From Acephala macrosclerotiorum (taxonomy: Eukaryota > Ascomycota > Leotiomycetes > Helotiales > Mollisiaceae), in assembly GCA_014904845.1 (NCBI GenBank), contig MU119933.1:1-12385 (forward strand): a stretch of DNA of 12,385 bases, in the 5' to 3' direction. How positions within the stretch are numbered: position 1 is the first letter of the stretch; every line of letters begins with the position of its first letter. Below, in pieces: positions 1 through 10,186 of the stretch. The translations under genes and the position numbers were made by a program. The notes beneath the pieces are model-generated. The model worked only from the letters and a program-made list of their open reading frames with translations. It ran no database searches and had not been told where the DNA came from.

Positions 1-700
1 TTTTTAATATAAAAATTTATTATTAAAATTATTATTATTATATTTTTTTATAAAATTTTATATATAATATTTTTTAAAATATTCTTTGAAATTATAAATA
101 TTTTATCGAATAAAATCGAAAAATAAAATAAAATACGATTTTAAAATTCGAATAAAAAACAAATTCGAATAAAAAATAAATTCGAATATAAAACGATTAA
201 TATAAATTTGAATTTTTATTTAAAAACAAAAATTTGAAATTTTTACAATTATAAATTTTTTTTAAATAATAAACGAAATTTGTTTAAAATATAAATTTTA
301 ATAAAAAAAAATAATAATATCGAATATTAATAATAAAAAAAAAATTAAAAAAAAATAAATCGAAATTTTAAAAAATAAAATATTAATATTAATACGATTA
401 TATAATTCGTATAACGATAATTAATTCGATTTAATTAATAAATAAAATATTTCGAAAAATCGATTAAACGAAAAAAAAAAAAATATAATAAAAATCAAAT
501 AAAAATATATAAAAAAATCAAAAACAAAAAATTAATATAATAAAATAAATATTAAATTTATTAACAAAAAATTTAAAAAAAAATCAAAATTAAAATTATA
601 TTTATAATATATATTAAATATTTTAAAACGAATTTAAAAACAATTTATATATTAATAAAAATTGAAATAATAAAAATTAAAAATTTATCGTTATTGAAAT

Positions 701-737
701 AAATTAAATAATTTACAATACGTAAATTATTTAATTT
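701..737. repeat. Perfect 16-bp inverted repeat (hairpin)
   Basis: The arm at 701-716 (AAATTAAATAATTTAC) is exactly complementary to 722-737, with a 5-nt loop (AATAC). In AT-rich DNA short palindromes are common, but a 16-bp perfect stem that keeps a C:G pair next to the loop is unusual. It could be a cruciform or part of a terminal inverted repeat of a lost element. No function is implied. Confidence 0.7.
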
Positions 738-938
738 CAAATTAATAATTTTTTTTAAAAGAAAAACGAATTTTAATAATAAAATTAAAAATTTAAAAAA
801 AACGAAATTAAATTTTTTTTTAAAAAATTAAATAATTATAATAAATTCGATAATAAAACTATAAAAACTTATTATTATTTTATTTTTATTTCAATATAAT
901 ATAATTAATAACGTTTGAAATTATTATAATTTTTTTTT

Positions 939-993
939 AAAATTTTTTATTTTTATTTTAAAATTTTTTATTTTTATTTTGAAAATTTTTATT
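939..993. repeat. 21-bp tandem repeat, about 2.5 copies
   Basis: The 21-bp unit made of A4-T6-A-T5-A-T4 occurs exactly at 939-959 and 960-980, and a partial third copy follows with one inserted G. It is probably a slippage minisatellite. Confidence 0.75.
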
Positions 994-2051
994 AAATTCG
1001 TATAATAAATTTAATTATAAAAATTCAATATAAATATAAATAATATATATATTAATATAAAAAAAATTTGAAATAATTTATTTTAAATTGAAAATCAAAT
1101 TTTAAATTTAATTTTAAATAAAATTTTTTTTAAACGAGATTTATTTACGATTTAAATATTATATTAAAAAAATAAAAACGAAAATATTATAAATATATAA
1201 TAAATACAAAAATAAAAATATATATAAAAAAAAAACAATAAAAAAAATTATTAAATTTATTTAATTATTTATTTTTTAAAAAAATTTTTTTTTTTATATT
1301 TATAAAAAATATTTAATAATAAATATTTTTTTAATTATTATTATTTAAAAAAATAATAATTTTTTTTTTTCGAGTATTTATAATATTGTTTTATTTTGTA
1401 TTTAAAATAAACGTATTAAATAAATTTTAATTGTAATATTATATTATTAATAAAAGTTTTTATTATTAAACGAATAAAAAAAATATTAATAAAAATATTC
1501 GATAAAAAAATTTACGATTTTCTTTAAAAAAATTAAATAAAAATAATAATATATATTTATTAAATATAATTTCTACGTTTATTAAATATTTAAAATATTA
1601 TTTTAAATTTTTTATAATTTTATATACTTAAAAAAAATAATTATTAATTAATTTCTCGAATTAAATATTGTATTTCTATAGATTTTTTAAGTTTAAAATT
1701 CAAAAAAAAAAATTTATAATTTTTTTTTTAAACAAATTAAATTTTAATATATATTAATAAAAATATAAAAAAAATAATAAAAAAACAAATATAATATATT
1801 TATAAAAATACAATTATTAATTTATTTGAAATAAATAAATTTATTAATATATTTATTATTAATAATAAAACAAATTATTATATATTTTAAATTTTAAATT
1901 GTTTTTAATTATTGAAAAATAATTTAATAAATAATTAATAAAATTGAAAAAAAAAAAAAAAAATATAAACGATTAATAAAATTAATATTTTAATTTGTTA
2001 AAATCGTTAAAAATTATTAATTTATTAAAAATCGATATAAATTGTAAATAT

Positions 2052-2535
2052 ATTAATATATTTTAAAACAAAAATAAAATTATATTTTTTAATAGTTCGA
2101 AAGTAATTATAGATCTCGTTATTAATAATCGTAAAATCGAAAATCGAAAATAATCAAATATTAATTTTTTTATTCGAAGAAATTCAAAGAAATTCGAAAA
2201 AAATCAAAAATTATTAAATATTAATTATTTTATTTAATGAAAATAATTATTAAATTCGATTAATTAATTTAAAAATAAAAAATATTTTTTAATAAATTGA
2301 AATTAATTTAAAAATAAAAAATATTTTTTAATAAATTGAAATTAATTTTAATATAAAAAAAATTAATTAAATTCGATTAATATATTTTAAAATAAAAATA
2401 AAAAAACAATTTTCTAATAATTCGAAAATAAAATAATTAAAATTTCAAAAAATAATTAATCGCGATTAATATATTTTAAAATAAAAATAAAAATAAATTT
2501 TTTAATAATTCGAAAATAAAACGCTCGAAATATCG
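2052..2535. repeat. Degenerate repeat cluster, including a 39-bp tandem pair
   Basis: A 39-bp unit starting AATTAATTTAAAAATAAAAA is present exactly at 2262-2300 and 2301-2339, with a third partial copy starting at 2340. A related longer unit (GATTAATATATTTTAAAATA..., then TTTTTTAATAATTCGAAAATAAAA) is recognisable near 2375-2435 and 2464-2521, about 89 bp apart, and in more divergent form at 2052-2108. The copies share order and phase, so this looks like an old satellite-like array diverged by point mutation. Confidence 0.65.
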
Positions 2536-2749
2536 AAAAATAAAAAATAAAAAATTCGAAAATAATTAATTATTAATTTTTTTAAACGATAAAAATATTT
2601 TTATTTTATAATTTTTGTATGTTTATTTTTTATCGATTTAATATCGCAATTCTCGATTGTATTATAAATCGAAATTATTATAATAACGAAATAAATAATA
2701 AAATAAAAAATTAATAATAATATAAAAATAATATTAATAATAATTAAAT

Positions 2750-3040
2750 ATTAATTTTTAAATTTATAATAAAATCGTTTTATTATAATAATAAAAAAAA
2801 AATTATAAATTAATTAATTTGTTTTATAATAAAAATAAAAATGTATTTATTAATAATATTTGAAAATTGAAAATTATTTTTATTTTTATTTCAATTTTAT
2901 AATTAATAAATAAAAATAATAATCAATAATAATCAATTATTAATTTTTAAATTAACAATAAAATTATTTTATTGTAATAACGATAAAAAAAAAAAATTGT
3001 ATTAATAAAAATAAAAAAATATAATTTGTTTTAATAATAA
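2750..3040. repeat. Duplicated about 95-bp unit carrying a hairpin
   Basis: Two diverged copies start with ATTAATTTTTAAATT at 2750 and 2939, 189 bp apart. Each has a short inverted repeat at the same relative place: 2764-2774/2778-2788 with loop TCG, and 2955-2963/2967-2975 with loop TTA. A T:A pair in the first stem is a C:G pair in the second, so both sides of the stem changed. Each copy ends in an A-rich tract and a TTTGTTTTA-like string. Confidence 0.55.
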
Positions 3041-4236
3041 TAAAAAAAAATTATAATTTATATTAAAAATAAAATAAAAAAATAAAAAAATCGTAATAAT
3101 AATACAATTTATAAAAAGTTTTTCAAAATTATTAAAAAATATTTATTAATATAAAATAATTATATAAATATTATATGTTTTTTTATTATAAACAAAAAAA
3201 CAAATTCATTTAATAAATTTGAAAATATAATTTTTTTAAATAATTATTTCAATTTCGATTTTAATTTTTTTATATTTTAATAATTAAATATTTAAAAAAA
3301 TTAAAAATTATATATTTAAATTTATAAAAATTCGAAAAAAAAATTAAAAATTAAAAATTTAACGTTAAAAAAATAAATTTTTTAAATTTTTTAAATAAAA
3401 TAATATATAAAATTCGAAGTATTTTATTATTCGAATATATTTATTGAATTTTTTCCGTTTTTCGATCGTATTAATTAAATTTAATATTTTAAATAAAATG
3501 ATTTTATTTTTTTATTTTTTTTTTATTTTTTTATATTTTATTTTTATAATTTTTACGATTTTTACGATTTTAATAATTTCGAAATAATATATTAATTAAA
3601 TAAAAATTCAATTATTATTATTTATAATCGAAATATAATATATTAAATTATATTTGAATTATATACGATTTTATAATTAAAAATTTTAAATTAATTAATT
3701 TTTTTTATATAATAATAAAATCAAATTAAATCGTTATTTGCGTTTATTTTATTTTAATTTTTTTTTTTGATTTTTATTATTTTAATATATTATTTTATAT
3801 AAAAAAATTTTATTTGTTATATTTAATTTTATAAAAATTATTATATTAAATTTTTTTATACAATATTAAAAAAATTATTAAATACAAATAATAAATAATA
3901 ATATTTTATTATAATCAATTTTCAATTAAATTTTTAAATTTTAATATATATTTTAATTATTATTTTTATATTTTTTATAAATTCTATATATAATAAAAAA
4001 AGAAATTTAATTTGTTTTTTTACGATATTATAATAATTTTATAATAAAAAAAACAATTAATTATTTTTTATATTTTTAATTTATTTTTTTTAGTAATTTA
4101 TTATTAATTATATTTTTTATTTAAATTTTTTTATTAATTTATTATAAAATATAAAATATTAAAATTAATAAATTGTATTATAAATTTATTATTAATAAAA
4201 TAAATTTGAGTATTGTAGTAAGATTATATGTTTTCT

Positions 4237-4320
4237 TTTCAAAAATCTTTGTAAATAGCTAGTTTCGAGAGCAGTACTGATCACGTGACTTCTAGTACAT
4301 AAGGAGTTTTCGTTTATTAT
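4237..4320 (+). promoter_or_regulatory. GC-richer island with TCACGTGA palindrome; possible 5' LTR promoter
   Basis: Positions 4261-4310 hold about 20 G/C in 50 bases, far above the surroundings. The island contains the perfect palindrome TCACGTGA (4281-4288), an E-box/CACGTG core recognised by bHLH factors in fungi, flanked by the inverted pair GTACT (4274-4278) and AGTAC (4294-4298). A TATA-like ACATAAGGAG follows at 4297-4306. CACGTG followed by a TATA-like box would suit the U3 promoter of an LTR, and the site lies at the upstream edge of the element, in the right orientation. The LTR assignment is inference: no second copy was found in the window. Confidence 0.45.
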
Positions 4321-4353
4321 AGACTAATTAATAATTTTTTCTATTTTTATTTT

Positions 4354-4373
4354 GATTGATTGATTGATTGATT
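4354..4373. repeat. GATT microsatellite, five units
   Basis: GATT is repeated exactly five times and followed by TTACGGATTACG. It lies about 50 bp after the TATA-like box, in a G-rich, C-poor stretch of the + strand. Confidence 0.85.
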
Positions 4374-5464
4374 TACGGATTACGAATTATTTCGAATGAG
4401 TTTAATTTATTGATTAAAATGAATTGATTTACAATTGAGTTTTTTTGTTTTGTATTTTATTGTTTTTTTATATTAGTAAACGATATCGAGAAATGAATTG
4501 TTTTAGTGGATTTCGTTGAAAATTGTTTATATGCGATTTGTGTATTTTGTTTTTTATTGTTATTAAAAAGAAATTTAAATTATTGGAAATTGAAAATTGA
4601 AAATTAATTGATAAGAATTTTTTGTTTTGATTGTATTATTCGAAATTAAATAATTTGATTATAAGATTGTGAAATTGTAAAAAAATATTAATTTATAAAA
4701 ATTACGTATTAAATTACTCGAAATAATTAGTATTAAAACGAATATAAAAAAGAAAAAAAAAAATTTACGACGATTATTTATAGTAATTAATTTTATTTTT
4801 AGTAGAAATTGAAATATAAGAAAAGAAATTTTAATACGAAAAAAAAAAGAAATTGTAGTATTAAAAAATGAAATTATTTTATTGTTTTATATTTTAGTTT
4901 TAATTTTTTTAAAAATTGCAATTCGCGGATCGTTTGTAATTGTTTTTAAATTGAAATAATAAAGTTAAAATAAATTTCGAATTTTAGAAAATAATACGAA
5001 AAAAATTAAAATAAAAAATTTTAATCAAAAGAAATCGATTAAAAAAATGTTTATTTGAAGAATATATTTTATTAAAACGAATAAGTGAATAAAATTTCGA
5101 GTAAAAATTGAAATAAATTTTTTTTTTATAAAAAAACGATATAAATAGAAATTAATTTTTAAAACGAATTTTATTTGAAAATAATAATTCGAAAATTCGT
5201 ATTTTTGAATTATTAAATTAATTTTTAATTTGAAGATTAAAATTAGTAAATTATTTGTATTAAAATTTATTTTTTTTGATAAAAAATATTTTTATTTTAA
5301 TTATATTATTAATTTTTTTTAGGAAATTTTCTATAAATAATAAAAATAGTTTTTTAAAAATGTAAAACTTTAAAAAATATATATTTGTATTAAAATTATA
5401 AAATTTTTTTTTTAGAATTTTTAAAATTTTTTAATTCAAAAAAAATAATATTACGATTTTTTTA
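4374..5464 (+). other. Leader-like, G-skewed stretch before gag; no gene seen
   Basis: No protein motif can be read in this stretch of about 1.1 kb. It is strongly strand-asymmetric: 4381-4560 has about 30 G against 7 C by hand count, and the remaining C are nearly all in CpG. Its position between the promoter-like island and gag suggests the rest of the LTR, the primer-binding site and the leader of the element. I could not pick out a tRNA-complementary primer-binding site. Confidence 0.4.
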
Positions 5465-7500
5465 AAATAATACGACGATATGTACGAAGACTATAAAATT
5501 ATTTTAGAAACTAAAAAAATACGATTTTTGTAATATATTAATTCGATTTACAAAAAGTAAATTCAATTTATATTAAAATATAATATTAAAAACTATTTAA
5601 AAAAAGAGTTTTATAACGTTTTAAAGAAAAAATTTCGTGAATACGATTGAAAGTATTATTAAATAAATATAAAGTTTTTATATAGAATTATTAATTAATT
5701 TACGAGAGATTTTTTAATAATAAAAATGTATATAAATTTATTCGATCGAGTATTTAAAAAATTAATCAAACGAAATAAATTGAATAAATAATATTAAAAA
5801 CGCGAATTTATAAAAAGATTTTTAATATATATTAAAAAACGAATTTTCAAAGAAATCGATTATAAATCGATAAAAATATTTATTTATAATTATAATAAAA
5901 TATACGAAAAAACGATTATTGTATATAAATATAAAAAGAAAAAATAGTAATATAATAAAATTAATAATTTAAAATATTTGAAAATTCGATAAAAATATTT
6001 AAATATTATAATATAAAAAATAATTTCAAATGTAATTAATAATTTATTATTTTCTATTTTATTCGAATTATTTATAAAAAAAATTTAATAAAAAATATAT
6101 GTAATTATTGAGAAAATTTATATCGAATTTCAATTTTCGATTTTATGTATTATTTAAATTTAAAAAATTCGATAAAAATTCGTATTAAAATTTTTAATTT
6201 AAATAAACGATTTTATTAAAAAATTAAAATTTTTTTTTTTTTTATATTATTTAACGATTTGAAAATCGTTTTAAACGTTAATATTATGAAAATATTTTAA
6301 AAATTAAATAATATTATAGTTTTTATAAATTAGAATTAAAATTAATTTGTTTTTTTATGAGAATATAAACGAAAAAAGAGTTTTAATTATAAACGAAAAA
6401 AATATAATAATATAAAAAAAAGTAAATATAGAATTTTATATAATTTAATATCGATTGAATTTTTATAAAATATATTATTGATTGTTTAAAAAAATGCAAT
6501 AAAAACTAATACTATATATAATGATTAATAAAACGAATAATATTATTTTAAATATTTTAAATAAATAAAAAATAAAAAAATCGATTTTTTCGTTGATTAT
6601 TTTTTCGTAAATTGTTATTTATTTATAAATAAATTAATTAATTGTAAATATTATTATTAAAAAAATAATTAATAATATTATAATTTTTAAAATCGTAATT
6701 GATTTTTGTAATTGTTTATATTTAGAAATAATCGGTATTAATATAATTAAATTATAAAATAAATAATTAAAAAAATTTTTAATTACGATTTTAATAAATA
6801 TTTTAAAAATATACAAAAAATTTAAAAATTTGTTTAATTTATTGTTTAAAAAAAAAGTAAAATTAACGTTAATAAAATTTTTTTGAAAAAATCGAATTTA
6901 TTATTGTATATTTTTAATAGTAATAATATTAATATTTAAAGTTTTAATAAAGCGATTATTGATAAATTTTATGAAAAATTGTCGATAAATATAATAATAG
7001 TAAATATAGTAATAATAAGTAAATCGAAGAATAAAATTCAAAGTATATAAAAAAAATTTTAATGAAAAATAAAAGTAAAAAAAAAATATTTAAAAATTGA
7101 ATCGTAATAATAAATTTTATAAAATGTTTAAAATAAAAAATAAAAAAAAATAAATATAAATTAATTAGAAAATAAAATTTTGAAATAATAATTCGACGCT
7201 AGAAATAATAATTTTATTAATAAAATTTTATTGTAAAAACTTTTTAAAAATATAGTATCGTTTTTAAGAATTCAAAAGAAAATAAAAATAATTATTAATA
7301 TTTTGAAAATATCGAATTTTATTATAGTAATTATTAATTAATAATAAAAAAACAATGTTTATTATTTGATTTTAATGGATATTAAAATCGTTGTAATAAA
7401 AGAAATACTAAAAATCGTTGATTTTATAAAACAATTTTTTTAAAGTTTTTATAAAATGTTTAAAAAAACGAGTTAATTTGTTTTTGTTATTAGAAACTTT
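5465..7500 (+). pseudogene. gag: Gag-like remnant of the Ty3/gypsy element
   Basis: Gag is the structural protein that forms the retrotransposon particle. From about 5480 (ATG) to 5947 one frame reads through a few stops as a charged, helical-looking protein, for example MYEDYKIILETKKIRF at its start, KKKFREYD followed by a stop at the expected Trp (from about 5617), NLFDRVFKKLIKRNKLN (from about 5735) and KREFIKRFLIYIKKRIF (from about 5798). This resembles the N-terminal capsid region of fungal Ty3 Gag, where a REYDW-like string precedes a long helical domain. The later part, about 6600-7450, reads better in the next frame, with an Asn/Tyr/Arg-rich, stop-for-Gln stretch near 6640-6760 and an open piece at 6937-7050 (FNKAIIDKFYEKLS). 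At least one frame change therefore lies in about 5950-6600. I could not find a CCHC knuckle. Acidic residues are well preserved here, unlike in pol. Assignment rests on position and general character; the exact start is uncertain. Confidence 0.6.
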
Positions 7501-7930
7501 GTAATATTCGAAATTAATTTCGTGGAAATCGATTTTTCGTTATTGATTAAAAGAAAGTATATTATTATTGTTTTTAAATTATATTTTAATTTGTTTAAAT
7601 TAATTGATTCGAGTAAAAAATACGAAATATTGAATATTAAAGCGAAATATTATATTGTTTTTATGTATATAATTCGAGATCTCGATAATATTATTATAAA
7701 CGTCGAAGATTTTCAATTGTTTATTATTATTGAATAAAATTTCGAATTCGTTGAAATAATAATTATAAAAGTAGAAATTGAATATAAAATCGAATATAAA
7801 AATTTTTTTTTTTTTGTAAATAATATAAAAAAAATCTTTTTAAAATAATTATTCGTTATTATAATAAAAATACAAATTGAATATAGAAATAATAATTCGT
7901 AAAATAATATATTTTGAGATTTTAAAGATT
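7501..7930 (+). pseudogene. Retropepsin-like (aspartic protease) remnant
   Basis: The protease would cleave the Gag-Pol polyprotein. The frame is open from 7522 (a GTG, not a real start) to a TAA at 7738 and can be followed past it to about 7930. KLIDSSKKYEILN, with GAT for the Asp at 7606-7608, fits the catalytic (I/V)DSG(A/S) motif with Gly changed to Ser. About 79 residues later NIKKIFLK-stop-LFV (7825-7854) fits the LLGRPF-like motif near the retropepsin C-terminus, with Gly to Lys, Arg to stop and Pro to Leu. A further IKIQIEYRNNNS follows. The spacing is right for a retropepsin. The catalytic Asp appears intact although the reading frame is broken. The frame is the same as that of the later gag remnant but differs from the pol frame starting by 8880, so gag-PR and pol may have been separate frames. 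Alternative: another part of Gag. Confidence 0.6.
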
Positions 7931-8884
7931 TCAATTTTATTTGTATAATTATAATTATTTTTTTTTTGAAAATTTATTTACATTAAATTACTAAAAATTA
8001 CTATATTCGTATATATTTTCGAATCGAAAAAATATTAAAAAAAAAATATAATGCGAAAAATTAAATATTAATATTATTAGAAAATAATATAATATTAAAA
8101 CTTACGAATAATTTTTATATTTTAACGAATTTATTTTTATTTTTAATTTTTTATTAAATATAATTAAAACAAATATTATTAATTTAAAAAGAAATACAAA
8201 TAAAATAATACAAAAAACGAGATTGTTTTTTTCGATTTTTTATAAAACGTTTTTTTTTAATAAAAATAAAATAAACGAAATTTTAAATAAAAGAATTTCT
8301 AACGAAAAAATAAAAAAAAAAATTTTTATAATAGTATTATTATTTTTAAATATAAATATCAAAAGAAAATATTTAAAAAACGATATAAAATATTAATTAT
8401 TTTATTTTATTGAAAAAAAACGAAATCGAAAATTTTTTAAATATAAAAACGAAAAAAAAACTCGAATAAAAAAAATAATTTTAATTTAAAATTATTTAAT
8501 ATAAACGTTAATATAATATATAAATTTAAATTTAAAAAAGTACAATTTATCGATTTAATTAATAAAATTAAATTTTTTTTTAAAAAACGAAAAAATTAAT
8601 TCGAACGATTTAAAACGTAAAAAACATTTTAAAAATATATTAAAAAATATATAAAATATTTATTATTACAAATTGTTTTAATATTAAAAAAATTACAATT
8701 TATTTTTAAATAATTAATATTTTTATTTATTAAAAACCAATTATAAAAATTTAAAAAAAAAATATTTAATAAAATAATATTTAATTGTAAAAAAATAATA
8801 ATATTTGATTAAAATTTTTTTTTTAAAATTTATAAAAATATTAATTTATATTAAAACAATTTAATATATAATATAATAAAAAAA
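7931..8884 (+). other. Spacer between protease and reverse transcriptase; nothing recognised
   Basis: This stretch of about 950 bases is rich in stops in all frames and I recognise no motif. It probably holds the PR-RT connector and the upstream end of pol. The + strand G excess seen to about 8000 fades here. Somewhere in this stretch the readable frame moves from that of 7522 to that of 8882, by an indel or as an original frame change between two ORFs. Confidence 0.4.
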
Positions 8885-9640
8885 AATTTCTATTATTTTA
8901 AAGTTTTATTTTCAATTATAATAAAAATATTTCAAAAACGATTTAATTGTAAAATACTTGAAAAAAACGATAATTTTTATTAAAATTTATAATTTTAATC
9001 GCGAAAAAAATCGTTGAAATTTATCGATTAATTAATGTAATTATAAAAATAAATTCGATTATTTTAAAAAATATTAATATATTTTTTTTTGTAAATAAAT
9101 TTTTTAAAAAATTTATTAAATATTTTTACGTTTTTTTAATAAATTTTTTTTAAATACAATTAATTTACGTTAAATATTCGAAATAAAAATATAATTATTT
9201 TTATAATTTTATTAAAATTTCTACGAATAATAATATTGTTTTAAAAAATAATTAATTTTGTAATTCAATTTATTCGAGTTATTATAATAATTTTAAAAAA
9301 CGTATTTTTTAGAATCGCGATATTATTTTTAGATGACGTAAAAATCAAAAAACTTTATACGAATTATAATAATAAATTAGTATTTTTAAAGATTTATCGA
9401 TTCGTTTTTAAATATATTTAAAATTTAAATAAAACGTTAAATCGAATCGAGAAAATTCAAATTTATATAAAATTTAAATTACAATTTTATTAAAATAAAA
9501 TAATTATTATTAGTTTTATTTACAATTTTAAAAAGTATTTTTTTAAAAATATAAAAATTATTAAGATTTTAAAATAAATTAAATATAATAATATTTTTGA
9601 AATTAAAATTTTTATTAGAATTTGTATTTATTACAAAATA
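8885..9640 (+). pseudogene. pol: Reverse transcriptase remnant of Ty3/gypsy pol
   Basis: It once copied element RNA into cDNA. In one frame, ignoring stops, the usual order is readable: KILEKNDNFY (about 8936-8965; an ILEPS.APY-like motif with Pro to Lys/Phe-type losses), KKSLKFID (9005-9028; KK.G.LRF-like), FFKYN followed by a stop (9146-9163; F.GYDQ-like), LLKFLRI (9209-9229; PLGLLRM-like), LF-stop-K (9236-9247; LPQG), then NFVIQFIRV (9254-9280) and FLDDV (9326-9340; the F/YxDD catalytic box). Beyond this come YTNYNN, RIEK, and IRICIYYKI-stop-I (about 9617-9649), matching the conserved IGVCVYYRIWI-type string after RT. Both catalytic Asp of the LDD box (GAT GAC, 9332-9337) survive. No frame correction is needed across the domain. 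Stops fall where Gln, Trp or Arg is expected. Confidence 0.9.
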
Positions 9641-10170
9641 TAAATTTAATATTTTAATATTATTATTGAATTATTATATCGATTAATTAAAAAAAACGAA
9701 TTTTTTGAATAAAAAAAAAAGTAAAAAATCGTTATAATACTTTTATAAAATAAATTTACGACGGTTTTAATACTTTGTAAAATTTATTACGATTTTATTA
9801 ATAAATAAAAAATAATTATTTTAAGTATTAATATTAATTAATAAAAATATTAAAAAATATTCGATTAATATAATAATAAAAAACGAAAACGAGTAATTCG
9901 ATACGAGTTAAAACTTTGAAATATTATTAAGTGAAATTATAATACGATAAAAAGAAAATATTGAAAAATTTTGAAATGCTTTTACAAATTACAATTTTGA
10001 TTATATAATATTTATTTTATTTTTGAAACGAATATTAATACGTTTATTATTTAATTAAATCGAATAATAATAAATTTTTTTAGTATTTTAATTATTTATT
10101 AATTCGTTTGAATATAATTATTCGATTTCGAAGTCAAATATATTAAAAAAAATACTTATATTACTATAAA
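9641..10170 (+). pseudogene. pol: RNase H remnant of Ty3/gypsy pol
   Basis: It once removed the RNA strand of the RNA:DNA hybrid. It continues the RT frame without a break. LLYRLIKKNEFFE-stop (9671-9712) matches the P.Y.L.KK..F.W segment that starts the region; ILCKIYYDF (9770-9796) matches the AP.L...D(Y)..P strand. The catalytic VDAS is now SININ (9824-9838), with Asp to Asn (AAT) at 9830. RYELKL-stop (9899-9919; RYESGLW), then KRKY-stop-KILK (9950-9976; KRECRG.LK) has catalytic Glu to Lys (AAA) at 9956. LYNIYFIFETNINT (10001-10042; LYG..F.(L/V)ETDANT) has catalytic Asp to Asn (AAT) at 10031. LFDFEVKYI (10118-10144) and NELFKK (about 10169-10186) correspond to the FDFEV(K/R)H(I/V)PG...DGLSRR end. 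All three carboxylates are lost by G-to-A. Confidence 0.87.
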
Positions 10171-10186
10171 CGAATTATTTAAAAAA

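Larger units (their letters stand above)
1..4200. other. Gene-free, extremely AT-rich DNA (probable RIP-decayed repeats)
   Basis: No frame on either strand stays open for a useful length and I could not read any protein motif through the stops. The few remaining C and G lie almost entirely in CpG, CAA and TTG. CT/AG, CC/GG and GC are rare, and there is no clear strand bias, unlike the DNA after about 4200. This is what heavily RIP-mutated transposon DNA looks like, but the parent repeat cannot be identified by eye. Local repeats are listed separately. Confidence 0.6.

Noticed and set aside
4261..4310. Fungal 5S rRNA, tRNA or a point-centromere CDEI element in the GC-richer island
   Set aside because: No cloverleaf or internal A/B/C box set could be drawn. 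The CACGTG core does match a CDEI-like site, but no CDEIII-like partner is present and such centromeres are not expected with RIP-type ascomycete DNA.
6634..6816. A 60-codon open frame on the - strand, rich in Ile, Phe and Lys
   Set aside because: It lies opposite the gag remnant, has only low-complexity hydrophobic composition, and is what AT-rich DNA yields by chance antisense to TAA-poor stretches.
6640..7400. A CCHC zinc knuckle in the gag remnant, including TGTAATTGT at 6707-6715
   Set aside because: The Cys and Tyr-for-Cys positions do not fit the C-x2-C-x4-H-x4-C spacing in any frame I tried.
7522..7737. A 71-codon + strand frame as an independent small gene
   Set aside because: It starts at GTG, has no ribosome or promoter context, and continues on both sides of its limits as part of a protease-like reading frame.
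7713..7934. A 73-codon open frame on the - strand
   Set aside because: It is antisense to the end of the retropepsin-like remnant, which has readable motifs on the + strand. The hydrophobic composition is a product of the base content.
4200..8000. Bisulfite-converted sequence (C kept only in CpG)
   Set aside because: Conversion would leave G at normal levels. Here G is also very low, pol shows G-to-A as well as C-to-T changes, and the first 4.2 kb keeps C in CAA.
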